A DNA stretch of 64,000 bases from Gavia stellata. Taxonomy: Eukaryota > Chordata > Aves > Gaviiformes > Gaviidae. Positions 27,141 to 38,945 of the stretch are shown here, one piece after another. The notes below the pieces were generated by a model. The model was not told the origin of the DNA and made no database searches. It saw only the letters and a list, made by a program, of their open reading frames with translations. The number at the start of each line of letters is the position of its first letter. Positions within the stretch are counted from its first letter, which is position 1. Position numbers and translations under genes: made by a program. Where the stretch lies: contig NC_082597.1 of the NCBI RefSeq assembly GCF_030936135.1, forward strand, positions 75,312,495 to 75,376,494. Reading direction: 5' to 3'.

Positions 27141-30100
27141 AGTCTAAAGGGATCTCTTGTCAGCCCTGTAGATGGTGAAGTAGAAGGTCTGATGACTCCT
27201 GAGGGAAACCTGTAGTCTTGCAGAAAGTCAGAAAATGATTGAAAGATGGATACACTTGGAGATGCACCCCATTAGCCAGGTGAATACCTTCTGAATACAT
27301 CAGCATCAGCCCTGTGCATTTGCAATACATCACCTTCTTGCTAGATGATCGATAACCACAGCCAGAAGCAGGTTTTAATATGCATGATGAGTGTTTAGCT
27401 AGGATAATCTAACATATATCAGATTGCTATCCATTGTGGGAGTTGGAAAAGTTAGTAAATTACTCTCCAGTCATAACATGCCAACATCAAGAAAAAGGTG
27501 ACTTATCCAGTGTCGCTAGCTTGAGGTTATTCCTAGTGTATATTTAGAGGATGCAGTTTCTTGTTCGATTCCCTAACGATCTCTTGCATCTAGTTTTTTC
27601 ATACACAAGTAAAAATACAAAGCTGAATTAAAAAAAATACCCAACCCCTAATAGTCAGAAACACTCTTCTGTCTCATGGATTGGTTGGAGTAAAAGCCCA
27701 GATCGTGGGCTTGAATAGGTCAAGCAGTGGAGCAGTAAACAGAAAAAAGGCAGGAAGCAGGAATCAGAGAAGTCGTTTCCATAAGCTGCTTCTAAGTGAT
27801 TGTTGGACTCATCACAGTCATGGACAGTGGGTTTGGTCCTCAGGCAAAGAGGTAATCATGCCTGATGCCTAGCCTTGCTGGTTCTGTAGCTAGAGTTTTT
27901 ATCTCTCCTCCTTCATTTTTTCCTTTGTGAAATGGGAGAGGGAAGCAGAAGGGGAAGCAAAGCAAACAGGGAGCTAGGAATTTGCTGATTAGAAGATTGG
28001 CCAATAGAAAGTTCACTGTGGCAGCCTTACAAACAGCACCAGCCTGTGCTGTAACAAAAACACAGGTCAACCTGTATGTGTGACAAACATATACTCATGT
28101 ATGTGGGGTCTGAGTGGGGAGTGTGCATATAGGCACTGCTAAGGCTTGGTATGAGCTTTTCCCTGACATGATGTGTCTGTGGAGGCTGCTCTGAAGCACA
28201 CTGTTAGTGAAGGTGCAATTGCTCTCCTGCTTTTGGGGGGATATTGCTCTGTTCCCAGCTCATGCAAGACAGAATTGTTCATTGAATATACAGAACTGGC
28301 ATTAGCTGCAGCTCACTCTGGCACAGATGCAAGAAATGAGAGGGAAGTTCAGGTTTTGGCCTTATGCAGGTCTTGTGATGGCTGGGAGCTGCTATTATAC
28401 CTCTATCCTTTTAAAAAGGCCATGCCATGATGCACTCTAGCTGGGAGAAGAGATTCTACTTGCATCTACTTCAATGTGAAGTTTACATTTTCCCTGCTCT
28501 TTTCCACTTGCTCTGACAGATCAGAGACATTTCTTGATAATGTTTAACCCTTAGCCTTAGAAGGGGGCTGTGCATTGCATCCAGGAGACATTTAACAAGC
28601 AGAGACTTGGAAAAGATAAAGCTACTCACCTATTCCCTTCTGGTGTGACCTCAGAGCCTCTCTTTATGCATGGACCACCGGGCCAGAATCAAAACATACA
28701 ACCAAGTCTGTGAAAATTAACCCCTTACCTTTGGTATTGGTCAATGTAAAGTATATTCTCTTCACAATGGTTCTCCTTGTCGTAGAAAACACTTATTTTC
28801 AGTGTTTGGCACTGAAAATAAGCCCTGGTTCTCTTGCCACTGGAATGAGACAAGTTAACACAAAACAAACTGTGAAAACAACCAGCTCAGCCCCTTCTGT
28901 TGGAACTGGTGAGAAGGGGAAGAGAATGGGAGGCATGGAGAAAGATTTATGTTGTTACCACACTGTAGAAAGACAACTTCAGCTTTTCTTACCTTTTGAC
29001 CACTTTGCAAAGTCTGAGCTGCTCTGAGTTGGTGTTGGTGTCTCTTCTGAACTTGGCTGTATTGCCAGAGACCCACTCACCTCCTTGTGGAGACTGGGGC
29101 TTGTTGGAGGCTGCCTGGAGGGCAGCAGGGAGCTGAACTGGACAGGTCAAAACCTGAACTGGTTTATTGTGGGGTCAAGTGACCATCAGCTCAAGAGCAA
29201 ATGCAGGGCCTTGACAGCATCCTCTTAAATTAAATGGTTTTAATGTTGTACCATCAGATGTCTCAATGGCACTAAGCTGTCTAAAAGTGAAGTGTTTTGT
29301 TTCAACCAGTAGCAAGAGACAGGCCACCTTGCCCAAACACCATCCAAGGCACCTGAAACACGCATATGGGACTGCCAGCTGTGACACAGGGCCTGCAAGA
29401 GACCCAAGACTTGTGGAGAAGCAGCTAAGGGCAGGCAGGATCCCGAGGGCACCTAGAATGTCACTAATTGCTTTTGACTAGGAACTGAATCACTTCTACA
29501 GAGTGGAGGGAAACAGGACTTCAAAGAGCACCCTCTGGTCACCGAGTGTAGAGCATTAAAAGAGCAGGACTGAATCCTCCTCTGGAGATGTCTCTGTCTC
29601 TTCATTGGCTCCAGACAGCATTTTACACAGACAACATCAGGTGAAATGAACCCAATCCCAAATTGAATTTCCATAATTTTTTTTTCCAAAAGGTTTCTAT
29701 TTTTCCTTTAAATTCTCTGTGCCTTTGTGACTTAGGGGCCTAAATCCATTTATTTTTACTATGATCCGCGATTCTAAGTTGCTTTGGCATTTCAAAAAAA
29801 ATCTATTTCAAAACCACCACCCTGGAAATTTGTAAGAAGTCTGCATGCAGAACAAAGAACTCCAGGTTTGTCAATTCCACTTTAGTGATTAAAATTTAAA
29901 AGACTCTTCCTCTCCCTTCATAGCTCTTTCTAGTCATGATCCTATGAGAAGGTGGTCATCTCACTCTTCCCAGAAATCTAACCACTTCTAAGATGGCATA
30001 TGGGACATGATTTATTTGCAAACAGCAACAGGAGGCAATACTTTGGGAAGGAAATGCATGTACTGAGAGTGTTTACATTCGCAAAAATACATGTGGATGT

Positions 30101-33000
30101 GTATGGGCATATGTAAGCTTGTACTCCTGAAAAATGAAGCAGCCTATAATTGGGTTATGGATCATAACACACTAAAAAACTACAGCACTTTAGGATGATG
30201 AGCTGTACATGAAACACTCATTGTCAATCCTGCCATTTCTCAGCTGATTCACATAAATGAGGAAGTGGCTTTGGCATGTAATCAATACCCTAAGTGAGGG
30301 AAGTAGAGTGAAGCTTGCTGTAGCAGCAGGACCTCTTATTAGAAAGAACATAACCTATTCTTATTCTTAAAGATGATCTAAAGGGCAGAGACTGCTTAGA
30401 CTGCTTAGACTGACTGTAAATGATAAAAAGCCAATTTCTGGGATTGAAGTTCAGTGCTGAGGTGGATGAAAAAGTTCTCGTGTGGTGGAGTTTTACCTAG
30501 TAGGGTCAAACACACATCACTGACTTGCATCACGACTGTGTATTTACCCAAATCTTTCCCTAAAACTACAGGCTACAGTCACTGTGCCTGTCTATTTTTA
30601 AACTCTTGGTAAGGACACCAGTGATCCGTTGCTTGCTCTTGAGTAAAAGGTGTAGCTGTTGTGTGTAGGTGGCCAGTAGGTATGTCAGCAAATATGGTAT
30701 TCTGACAGTGTCAGGGTATAAATCTCTTGAGTTTTATGACCTTTGTCTCTTGTGCATATTCTCATTTCCTTTGTGCTTTCCTGCTTGTTTGTTAACTCTG
30801 TGGGAAATACATCTCACCTCTGTCTGGCATCTGAACAGCACCTAGCACGGTGTAGTTCTGGCTTGTACATGCTAGCCATAGCATCTTAAAAGGCTGTGAA
30901 CTATCATGGCAGAATCTGCAAAGTAGGAAATTGCAAACAAAGAATTTTGTGTTTAATTTGCAGTAAGGGGATTTAAGTTAGATAGTAAGGTAAGCTTTCT
31001 AACAGTAGCACAGTGAAATATAAATAGATTGCCTTGGAAGGATGTGGATCTATCATCACTGAGAAACTCAGAGAATAGATTAGCCAACCCCTTCTTAGGA
31101 CTCATTGGTTAACTGATCTTGTCCAGAAATGTGGTGATGAACCGTATGACCTCTTAACATCTTTTAGGCCTCTTTTTTGTGTTTCTGTGATCTTTCAAAG
31201 CTGACTCTGGACTTTAACCCCATACATCCCACTCAGACTAGGGGGAACTTTTGTCCAAGTTCTGTGTAAACATCACAGAAAGAGGTATTACTTCTGAAGT
31301 TCAGTGAACCATAGGATGGTACAACTTTTTTTTCAGTAACAGACAAGTCTGGGGCAAACACCAGGAAAAAAAGACCAGCTGAAAAACAGTTTTCTCCAGT
31401 TTGCAAGCTGGAAAAGAGACCTGGCCATCTAAGTATATGCATTTACAAAGTACGTTAGTAGAAGCTGTACAGGTCTTTAGACAGGCAGATACTACTGAAT
31501 GTATCTTGCAGAACATACCTTTCTATAATGACGGAAGCACCAAAGGCCAAGGAGTCATCTGACCTTTTCTTCCACCCCCACGAACTTGGCAAAGAGGATT
31601 TTTGTCTTTGTCAAGAAGCTACCTAGTGGGCTACAAACTATGCTGAGCATTACACATGCAGTCATCTCCTCTTGGCTGAGCCGTATGTTTGTCACACAGT
31701 GTCACCCATGGAGCTGGGCAAGAAATACATGCTGCTGCTGAGCAGCTGGATGCCTGCATTTCGTTGTAAAGAGTGGACAGAATTGGGAGAGAGGAAAAAA
31801 GGCAGGTTACACTGAGAGGCTGCATGATAACCAGACAGTCAGGTGTCAGAGACTGAAACAGCCTGCTCCGTGTTCTTGACAAAGTGCCCAAACTCTGCGA
31901 GCATGGTCCATAAAATGTACAGCCTCTTGGGCTGGTTTTCCTCACCCATGCATACCACGAGGGATGGGGAGGGTTTGATACATTTATATAGAAACGCACA
32001 TATTTATATGCAAAATACGTAACTTATGTAAAGGAAAATGTTGTTAAAGGCCAAACAGGAAACCCTGGGGAGTATTTTCAAGGCAAACCAAGTAACTTAG
32101 GAACTCTGCTGCATTAACATTTGTTAAACCTTGAAAACATTTGTCCTCAATATTTGCCCATGCATACTGAACATGAGGTACACTTTACCCTTGAATAGCA
32201 TGTATTTTAATTCCACCATGCAGAGAACAAGAATCCTACTAAAATAAGAGTATTTTTTTTTGTGTTACACTGTTGTAACAACAAATATCATTGCTGTTTG
32301 AAACAAAGCTTGGTTCTAGAGGTAGAAGTCCAATTTAAGGGAGAATAAATAGCTCTACCTGATGCACCGGATTATCAGAACTGACAGACATTTCAGATGT
32401 TCCCAAAGTGGGTGGGAAACTACTTCAACCAGGTCTGTCAGTGCTTACCTGTCTCAGCCCACAGGGAAGCTCTAAGCAATACACGGTGTAGCGCAGCAAA
32501 GATGGGCTGTGAGCCACATGTACTTGAAGTGCACACCAGGCAAATGGAGAATGGTGGGAATTTTTTGCTGCTGGATCCCCCACATCACTGAATCACGGTC
32601 TCACCGCAAGTTACAAGTATTTCTTTTTGAAGAGCACAAAACCCACAAGCCGATTCAATTGTTACATGAGTCTGTGATTCTACCTGTCCTGAAGGAATAC
32701 AAAGGAAAGGACCTGCTATTTTTTTTTAAATTAGAAATTTTATTGTGAATTTTGTGTTACCAGAGTTTGTACTCAAGCAGAGTAATTAACAGCTTAGCTG
32801 TTACGCAGTTACACTTAACTCTTCACAAAGTCCCGTGGCATTTGTCATCTGAAGCAATGTGAGGAGGAGGCAGACTATGTCATTGAGAATTTTATGAGCG
32901 TATCCAGGCACCTAGTTTATATCTCAGACCTTGTGAATGAAGCACTGCTTCCTGTGCCCCTACTTTTCTCTCCATGTCTCCCAGTTTAGTTTGCAAGGTC
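27141..33000. other. Intergenic upstream of SPX
   Basis: About 5.9 kb of unique sequence. Short open frames are present at chance level on both strands, without conserved motifs or in-phase splice borders. A short triple of actgcttag near 30391-30410 is the only repeat seen. SPX enhancers could lie here but cannot be read from one sequence. Confidence 0.55.
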
Positions 33001-33006
33001 TACAGG

Positions 33007-34246
33007 TGTGGTGGTGCACTCCTTTCCCCTCCCTCCTGGGCCTCTCTGTGATCTCAGAAAATCCAGCTAGGCCCTGACCTTTGTTGGGCAGTTAAGCATC
33101 CCTTGACCATTCCAGGAACTCTTACATAGTTAAAGCAGGAAACGGCACTGACTGTACCAGGCGCTCCTGTTACCTGACCAGAGGCGGGTAATGAGAACAA
33201 GAAGAATGGGATGATCCATCATCCCCTAACAGCCCTGGAACACTCCTTATCAGGATTATAACCCAAGTGGAACAACACCATGTTTACAGAAATCCCATCA
33301 TTTTACTAATGACTAAAGCCACTCATCTTGCGAACCTATAAAGAGTGGTCCCAAGCGTGACCCCTTGAGCTCTCCTGGACCGCAGCAGGCTGTGACCAGC
33401 ATCTCCCTTTGAGCGGGACGCCTCTCAGAGTTTTTCGCAAACTGTCCAGTTTGTGAAATTTTGGAGGACCACGACCTGGGCTAAACTCGCTCCTCCCTGA
33501 GACTCAACCCTGGCCCATTGAGGAATGCCGAGACATTTGAAGTGAGTATTTTAACAGAACTCGAGGGGAATTTTTAACAGGTACCTTTGTATATATCCAT
33601 AGCTTTATGTCTCTCTGTGTGTGTGTGAATCAATCTGTAATCAAGCTATTGTTGTGATTAGCTCACTTTGTAAATCTTAAAACGAATCCATGATTAAGTG
33701 TTGCTAATGAATGAACATCAAATTGCTGCTAAATACACATAATCCTTTAGATAAAACCCGTTGACCAAGTCTGGGATGAGGATTAGACCTAGCCACACCT
33801 AGACTCCTCTCTGAGAAGGAGTTTAGAAAGAAAGGGGGTCTATTCTGAACCTCATGACTCAACAGGAGGATTTCCTTATCCCTTGTATCCTCTCTTTTCC
33901 TTAGACATAAACTATTGACCAAGTCTGAGACTAAGTCTGGATTCAGCCACATCTGAACTCCTCTTTGAGAAGTTCAGAAAGCAAGGGACTTCATTCTGAA
34001 CCTCATGACTCAATGGGAGGGTCTTCCCTATTCTTTACCCCTTTTGTTTCTCCAGTGTCTATGTATAAATCATTCTGAGATGATTCTAATTTGATTTTCC
34101 TTTGTATCTTTTCATAAATAGTAGAGTGAACCTTGCCATTGAATTCTGTCAAGTCGCATTTTTATAAACTTCTATTAAAATAGCTTTTACCAATAACCTT
34201 GACGGTGATTCTTTAAGCAGCCTCAACCACTCATTTGCAACAATAC
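33007..34246 (+). mobile_element. Probable solo LTR of an endogenous retrovirus (borders approximate)
   Basis: A 1.2 kb block unlike its surroundings. It has a GC-richer promoter-like part with a TATA box (cctataaagagtgg, about 33338), a downstream R/U5-like stretch with direct start-site style sequence, a late ATTAAA polyadenylation-type signal near 34174, and an end close to a CA. No gag, pol or env reading frame and no second LTR are present, so a solo LTR is the simplest reading. I could not find a convincing target-site duplication, so the borders may be off by tens of bases or more. Other LTR-like or nonautonomous elements remain possible. Confidence 0.5.
33743..34047. repeat. Imperfect tandem duplication, about 154-base period
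   Basis: The segment with ttgaccaagtctgggatgag, gactcctctctgagaagg and ctgaacctcatgactcaa (33743-33896) is repeated at 33897-34047 with roughly four fifths identity by eye. It lies inside the probable LTR. Confidence 0.85.
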
Positions 34247-37200
34247 GCAAGGGTCGTTTGCTCCTGCCTCTGCTCACTGCCTACTATGCTAGCTGTACAG
34301 CAGCATAAATAACATTGTCACCTGGAGGAGCCTCCCTGAGTAGAGATCACTTGTTCCTGTCAAGGTATGAAAAAATAGGGGTGCTGTTTTTATGTTGGAG
34401 GTTTTATCCTCAAACCAATAATTTAAAAATCTTCCCATACACATAAATCTCTCAAAGAAAAGAGAAGACATCCTCATCTGGATTGGTTTGATCTCAGAAA
34501 TGTTACCTTTATATTATTATCAGCTTTACTCCTGGAAGAAAGAGTCTCTAGTCAAAAAAACCCATCTGATTATCAAACCAGAACTGGTTGCATCAGCTCC
34601 ATGGACTTTAGTAATGCTGCTGGGTGACAGTGCCAAGTTTTCACTTTTATTTAACAGTTTTCCCACAAAACAGGGAACAGCAATGTCAGCTCACTTCCAC
34701 ATTTTGGGTTTTAATCACAAAGCACCTGTGAGAGCACTTCTTACTTTTTTTCCAGGAGTGCTGAAATAGCCTGTGGTAAATTGGGAGGTGTCATTTCTCC
34801 AAGTGTTTGGAGAAGTCTGATGGGCTGTGCAGTGAGTAGGTACCGGGTAGGCAGTAGTATTCCCTCAACAACATTATTCTATTTCCAGTTTTTTGTACAG
34901 CATATATCTAAAGATCCACAGTGTTAAAATGCAAATCTTGTTTGAGAATTTAATACTAAAAAGAGGACTTGGTTAACAGTCCTAATGACAAAACTCTTTT
35001 TTTTGCTCACAGAACCAAGTGCAGAGCAGACAGTCATGCAGAGACTCTTTAACACACCGTCAGCCCAAGACATTTCAACTTTTGCCTTCCTTTAAAAAGT
35101 GGTAAGAGCTATGAAATTTATACAGTTTCTGGATTCACTGCTCAAATTGTCGCAGGGGAAACTAGGAGAGATCTGCTCCTGTCTGAAAGTTTGCAGTAGG
35201 TGGGAAAAGGAAGAAAGAACTGCTAATAGAAGTGAGAAACATCCCAGGTACCTGAGTTCAGACACAGCAGTGAGCTGTATCATTGTTTTTCTCACTGGTT
35301 TAAAAATAAGGGTAGGATAGCAGGGAGACTTCAGGATGCCTTGAAATTCCAGGCAATTCATTTAACAGCTGCAGGAGAGCCGTGAGAAAACAAGTAGAAG
35401 GGCTAGAAGGCTGGAGACTGATGGTTGATTTGCACCTCATGGCAGCTCATTGCCCCTCTCAGCCTGATTGCTGAGTGGCAGGCAGCAACAGGTGTACCTT
35501 GTAAAGCTGATTTTCCACCAAATGAGCCCTCTGCTAATTTGAGTACCAAAGTTCATTCAGCTAGTCCTCCTCAGAGGAACAGCTAAAATACCTTTTGTTA
35601 TCCTGTGTTATCACTACCGGAGAGGACTAGAAGGTATTTTTCCATATGCTATTGTAAGTATAAGGTTTTGGACTGGTTTGTTTTTGGTTTTTTTTATGGG
35701 GAGTTACAAGCAATATTTAAAAACACATTGTAGTTAAAAGGGCTAATATTCTTTAATGGAGGGGTCACTTGTATCTGCTTGAAGGTTCTTGTGCACTTAG
35801 AGAATATACTTGAATCTAACTGTAATGTTTTTAAGTTTTTCTTTGGAAAGACATTCTGTATCTTTAATATAGGATACTGCTTCAAATTCCTGGCATTTAT
35901 TTTTAAGGAGTAAATCTTTTAAATCAGCCATAATAATAAAAAGCAGTCTCTTCTCTAGAATTATTCTGAGACTTTTACTAATGTTATTATTTTTTTTTTT
36001 TTAAGTTTTCCTGTGGCTAAAGACATGTTCATTAAGGTAAATGTTACTACTTAGAGAAACAACAGTAGAAAAATAAATTTGGAGATCTTGACTCTGCATA
36101 TATAAAATGGAGCTGCTGGCTTGTAGAAAGCTTGTAGTAAACCAATTTAAGTAAAATATTGAGTATTTATGTCTATTGCAATCTAGATTAATAAATACTT
36201 ACATGTGATTTTTCCTCTTTGCTTCACAAGATTATACAAGTGGCAACTCTTATGTTAAATGCTAGTGAAGCATGTTGCTGTTTTTGAGAAAAGAACTATT
36301 TTTTCTACTTAAAAGAAAAGCAGGGACCTAAATTCTTGGGGCAGTTGCTTCATTTTATTTCTTGATGCACAGTTTGAGTAAAAAGGCATAGTTCAGTGAA
36401 GTCTATATCCTTCTGGGGGCAAGTTGGTTTTTGTACTATGCAGGGGAAAATCCCTTCAGGGTCAAAGAGTCTGCTGTTCTGCCCCTGCAGGCAACCACGT
36501 CAGTCCCTGTCACATGCACATACCACCTCGTGCGCTCTAGTTATAAAGCGACTGTTTAATTTTCCTCTCCTGCTACCCCTAACAGAACTCTGATCTGTAA
36601 TGGTACTATTCAGCTAGGCTGGCTACAACTATAACCCAGCCTTGGACAATCTGAGGTCTGGTGTTGCTGGTCATGTAGGTTATGCAGTTAACATACACTG
36701 GACTCTTGACTGCGTCCCTGCTTCTTACTTCAATGCAAGTTTTGGGTTTTGCGTGTGTTTTGGGTTTTGTTTTTTAACATTGTATGTAATCTTCTCGAGA
36801 GAAGCAATACAGTATATTTTCAGAGTTGATGAGTGGAAAGTGATAGTGTGGTGGAAGCTGCAATATTGGGTGCAAAATATCGCTTAAAATCCGATTCTTG
36901 GGAGCTTTGGCTAGCTTTATCTGGTGCATATTTTTATGAATAATATATCTCTTATAATGATCTAAATGTCATAGTTAACTTCCAATAGCATTGCTTGTTT
37001 CCCTCTTGTTTCTTTCCAATGACAAAGATTCAGTCAAGCTGCCGATGGCTGTCACAGAGCTCTGTTCAAGTCTGATAACATTCATTGAGTTATGCTGGCT
37101 GTTGGATGGTGTTTCTCAGTGCTGATGTTTCAGCAGATGCTCTTTTCTGGGGTGAGGAACTGTGAGTGAAGTCCACAGTGGGGTAGTGTCAAATGAAAGC

Positions 37201-38323
37201 TCCCAACTACTCAGTTCAGAGGAGAAGGTTGCAAATCTCAAGGTAGAGGCAGATATCTCACTTGAAACGTGGCTTTATGCCTGCAAAACACACCTTCCAT
37301 ACCTTGGTCCCCACACGCATGCTTATCTTATTGGAAATATCTAGTCTCCTGACAATATTTAAAAAGATAATAAAAATACAAATAGAGCTGAAGTGCTTCT
37401 GTAGGGTATGTTTCTTGGGTAATTCCCTGTGTCGTAGTGTGACAGCTGTAGTTGTGGCTAATTAGTATAAGAAACAACTGGGGTTTGGTTTTTTGTTCTG
37501 GTAGGCTCATTGAAATGCTGAAACTCTTGTTGCACTCGCTTTTCCCACATCCCCCAAGCCAGTACCCACAAAGAGAAAACCCAGAAAGGCAGCCTAATAT
37601 TTTCCTGAAAGTAAACTTCATTTAAATCTTGGCTTCTGAAACCTGTCATGAGATGGTATCGAGAAAGCTGCAGGCTCAGAATACTTCAACTGACTTGTGT
37701 AGCTCTAGCTGCAGGGTTTGGCTGGGAGGCTACTGAAAGAGATCAGAAACTGTCTATAGCTGTAGGAGATACCTTCAGTAAATAGCTGGACAGTTGCTGC
37801 TATTAGACCTGAGCAAAAAGCCATGGAACCAGGGGAGGAAGTACCTGCTACAAATGCAAACAGAAGTAATAGTTACAAAAGTTGTGTGAGGTTTTTGTTT
37901 CTTTTTAATGAACACTTTTTATGTAAAAAAGAAATACCCAATTTGGGATAAGCTGGTCTGAGTAATATTGCTTAGTGCTTCCTTTAATCTAAAAAGATAG
38001 TCAACTGCTAGGTTGCAGGGAGTTCTTCAGCTCTTATTTCCCCTTGCCCCCATCCCTGATGTGGTTATTGTATTTATAAGAATAAGCAGTGAGATTTCAG
38101 AAAGTCTTTCTTCCCCACCTTTTCCAAATCAACATCACTTCTAGTTCCCTGGAGAACTAAACATCATGACTGAAGTTTTCTGTCACAGATGGTATGTGGA
38201 CCAAGGATTTTTAAATCACTTGATACCAAAGCTCCAAGTTGTCTGCTGAAAGGAAAAATTGGCACAAAGGATATGTGTATGTTGATCATCCTGACTGTTA
38301 TATCTTGCCCCTATTCTTTCCAG
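34247..38323. other. Region upstream of the first IRAG2 coding exon
   Basis: About 4 kb without recognised coding sequence apart from a possible untranslated exon at 35013-35101. AT-rich, with T-runs near 35690 and 35990. No promoter could be identified. Confidence 0.5.
35013..35101 (+). other. IRAG2: Possible 5' untranslated exon of IRAG2
   Basis: An 89-base block has a strong acceptor (eight T, then gctcacag) and a strong donor (GTG|gtaaga). Joined to the acceptor at 38324 it gives an in-frame TAA at 35093-35095, upstream of the ATG at 38351. That is what a 5' UTR exon upstream of that start would look like. The evidence is splice sites only. Confidence 0.3.
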
Positions 38324-38945
38324 GTACTTGGCAAAAAAGGCGAATTTATAATGTCTTCAGATCGTGGAGCTAACAAACGGCATCATAACCCAGTGGACAG
38401 TATATGCAGAAAGATCAAATCTATCCAAATGATGGACCAAGTCTCTAACCCTGCTTTGCAGATACCAAAATTTCAGTCCCGGAACTTTGACAGCCCACAG
38501 TGCAATATCAAAAAAAATCTAGAAGAAATACTGAAGAAAAGAACTTTTAGAAGTCATGATAGTACTGGTCCGCACTTAATCAGTCCCAGCAATGACAGTG
38601 TTTTCTCTGCAGACTTGCAGTTGCTGTCACCTTGTCTCGGGCGCATCTCTGACCCCTGTTCTGCAAATGCTACGTATTCAATCATTAAAAGTGAAGAGAG
38701 ATCCAGCAACTCATGGATGCCAGTATGCTCCATGGAGAATAGTTCTCCATCCTACTTCAGATCCAGAGAGGCAAATACCCAGAACAAACTGTGTGCTTTA
38801 TCAAATGGTGAATCTAAAGGTGTGCTTCGTGAACAAAAGTATCTTACGTCAAGTCCAAATTTATATTTCTTCACATCTGATAAAAAGTCAGAAAGTGCTG
38901 TGATCCAATCTCCTGTGCCAAAGAGATTATCTTTGAGTGAAAGAG
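38324..38945 (+). CDS. IRAG2: IRAG2 first coding exon
   Basis: Acceptor cctattctttccag, donor gtaaaa. The likely start is ATG 38351 (MSSDRGANKRHH); the 27 bases before it are open but probably 5' UTR. The conserved-looking core is NPVDSICRKIKSIQMMDQVS and NPALQIPKFQSRNFDSPQ followed by KKNLEEILKKRTF. The rest is Ser-rich and probably disordered. Reading on past the donor gives a stop at 39019. Confidence 0.75.

Noticed and set aside
32842-33006. Start of the LTR further left at other TG positions
   Set aside because: No matching target duplication for starts at 32842 or 32859; the border near 33007 is kept as approximate only.
27141-38323. GOLT1B or another human neighbour of SPX
   Set aside because: Searched by eye on both strands for conserved blocks and found none.
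38189-38350. ATG at 38189 as the start of the IRAG2 exon
   Set aside because: The stretch before 38324 ends in a polypyrimidine tract and CAG acceptor and encodes no conserved block; ATG 38351 fits better.
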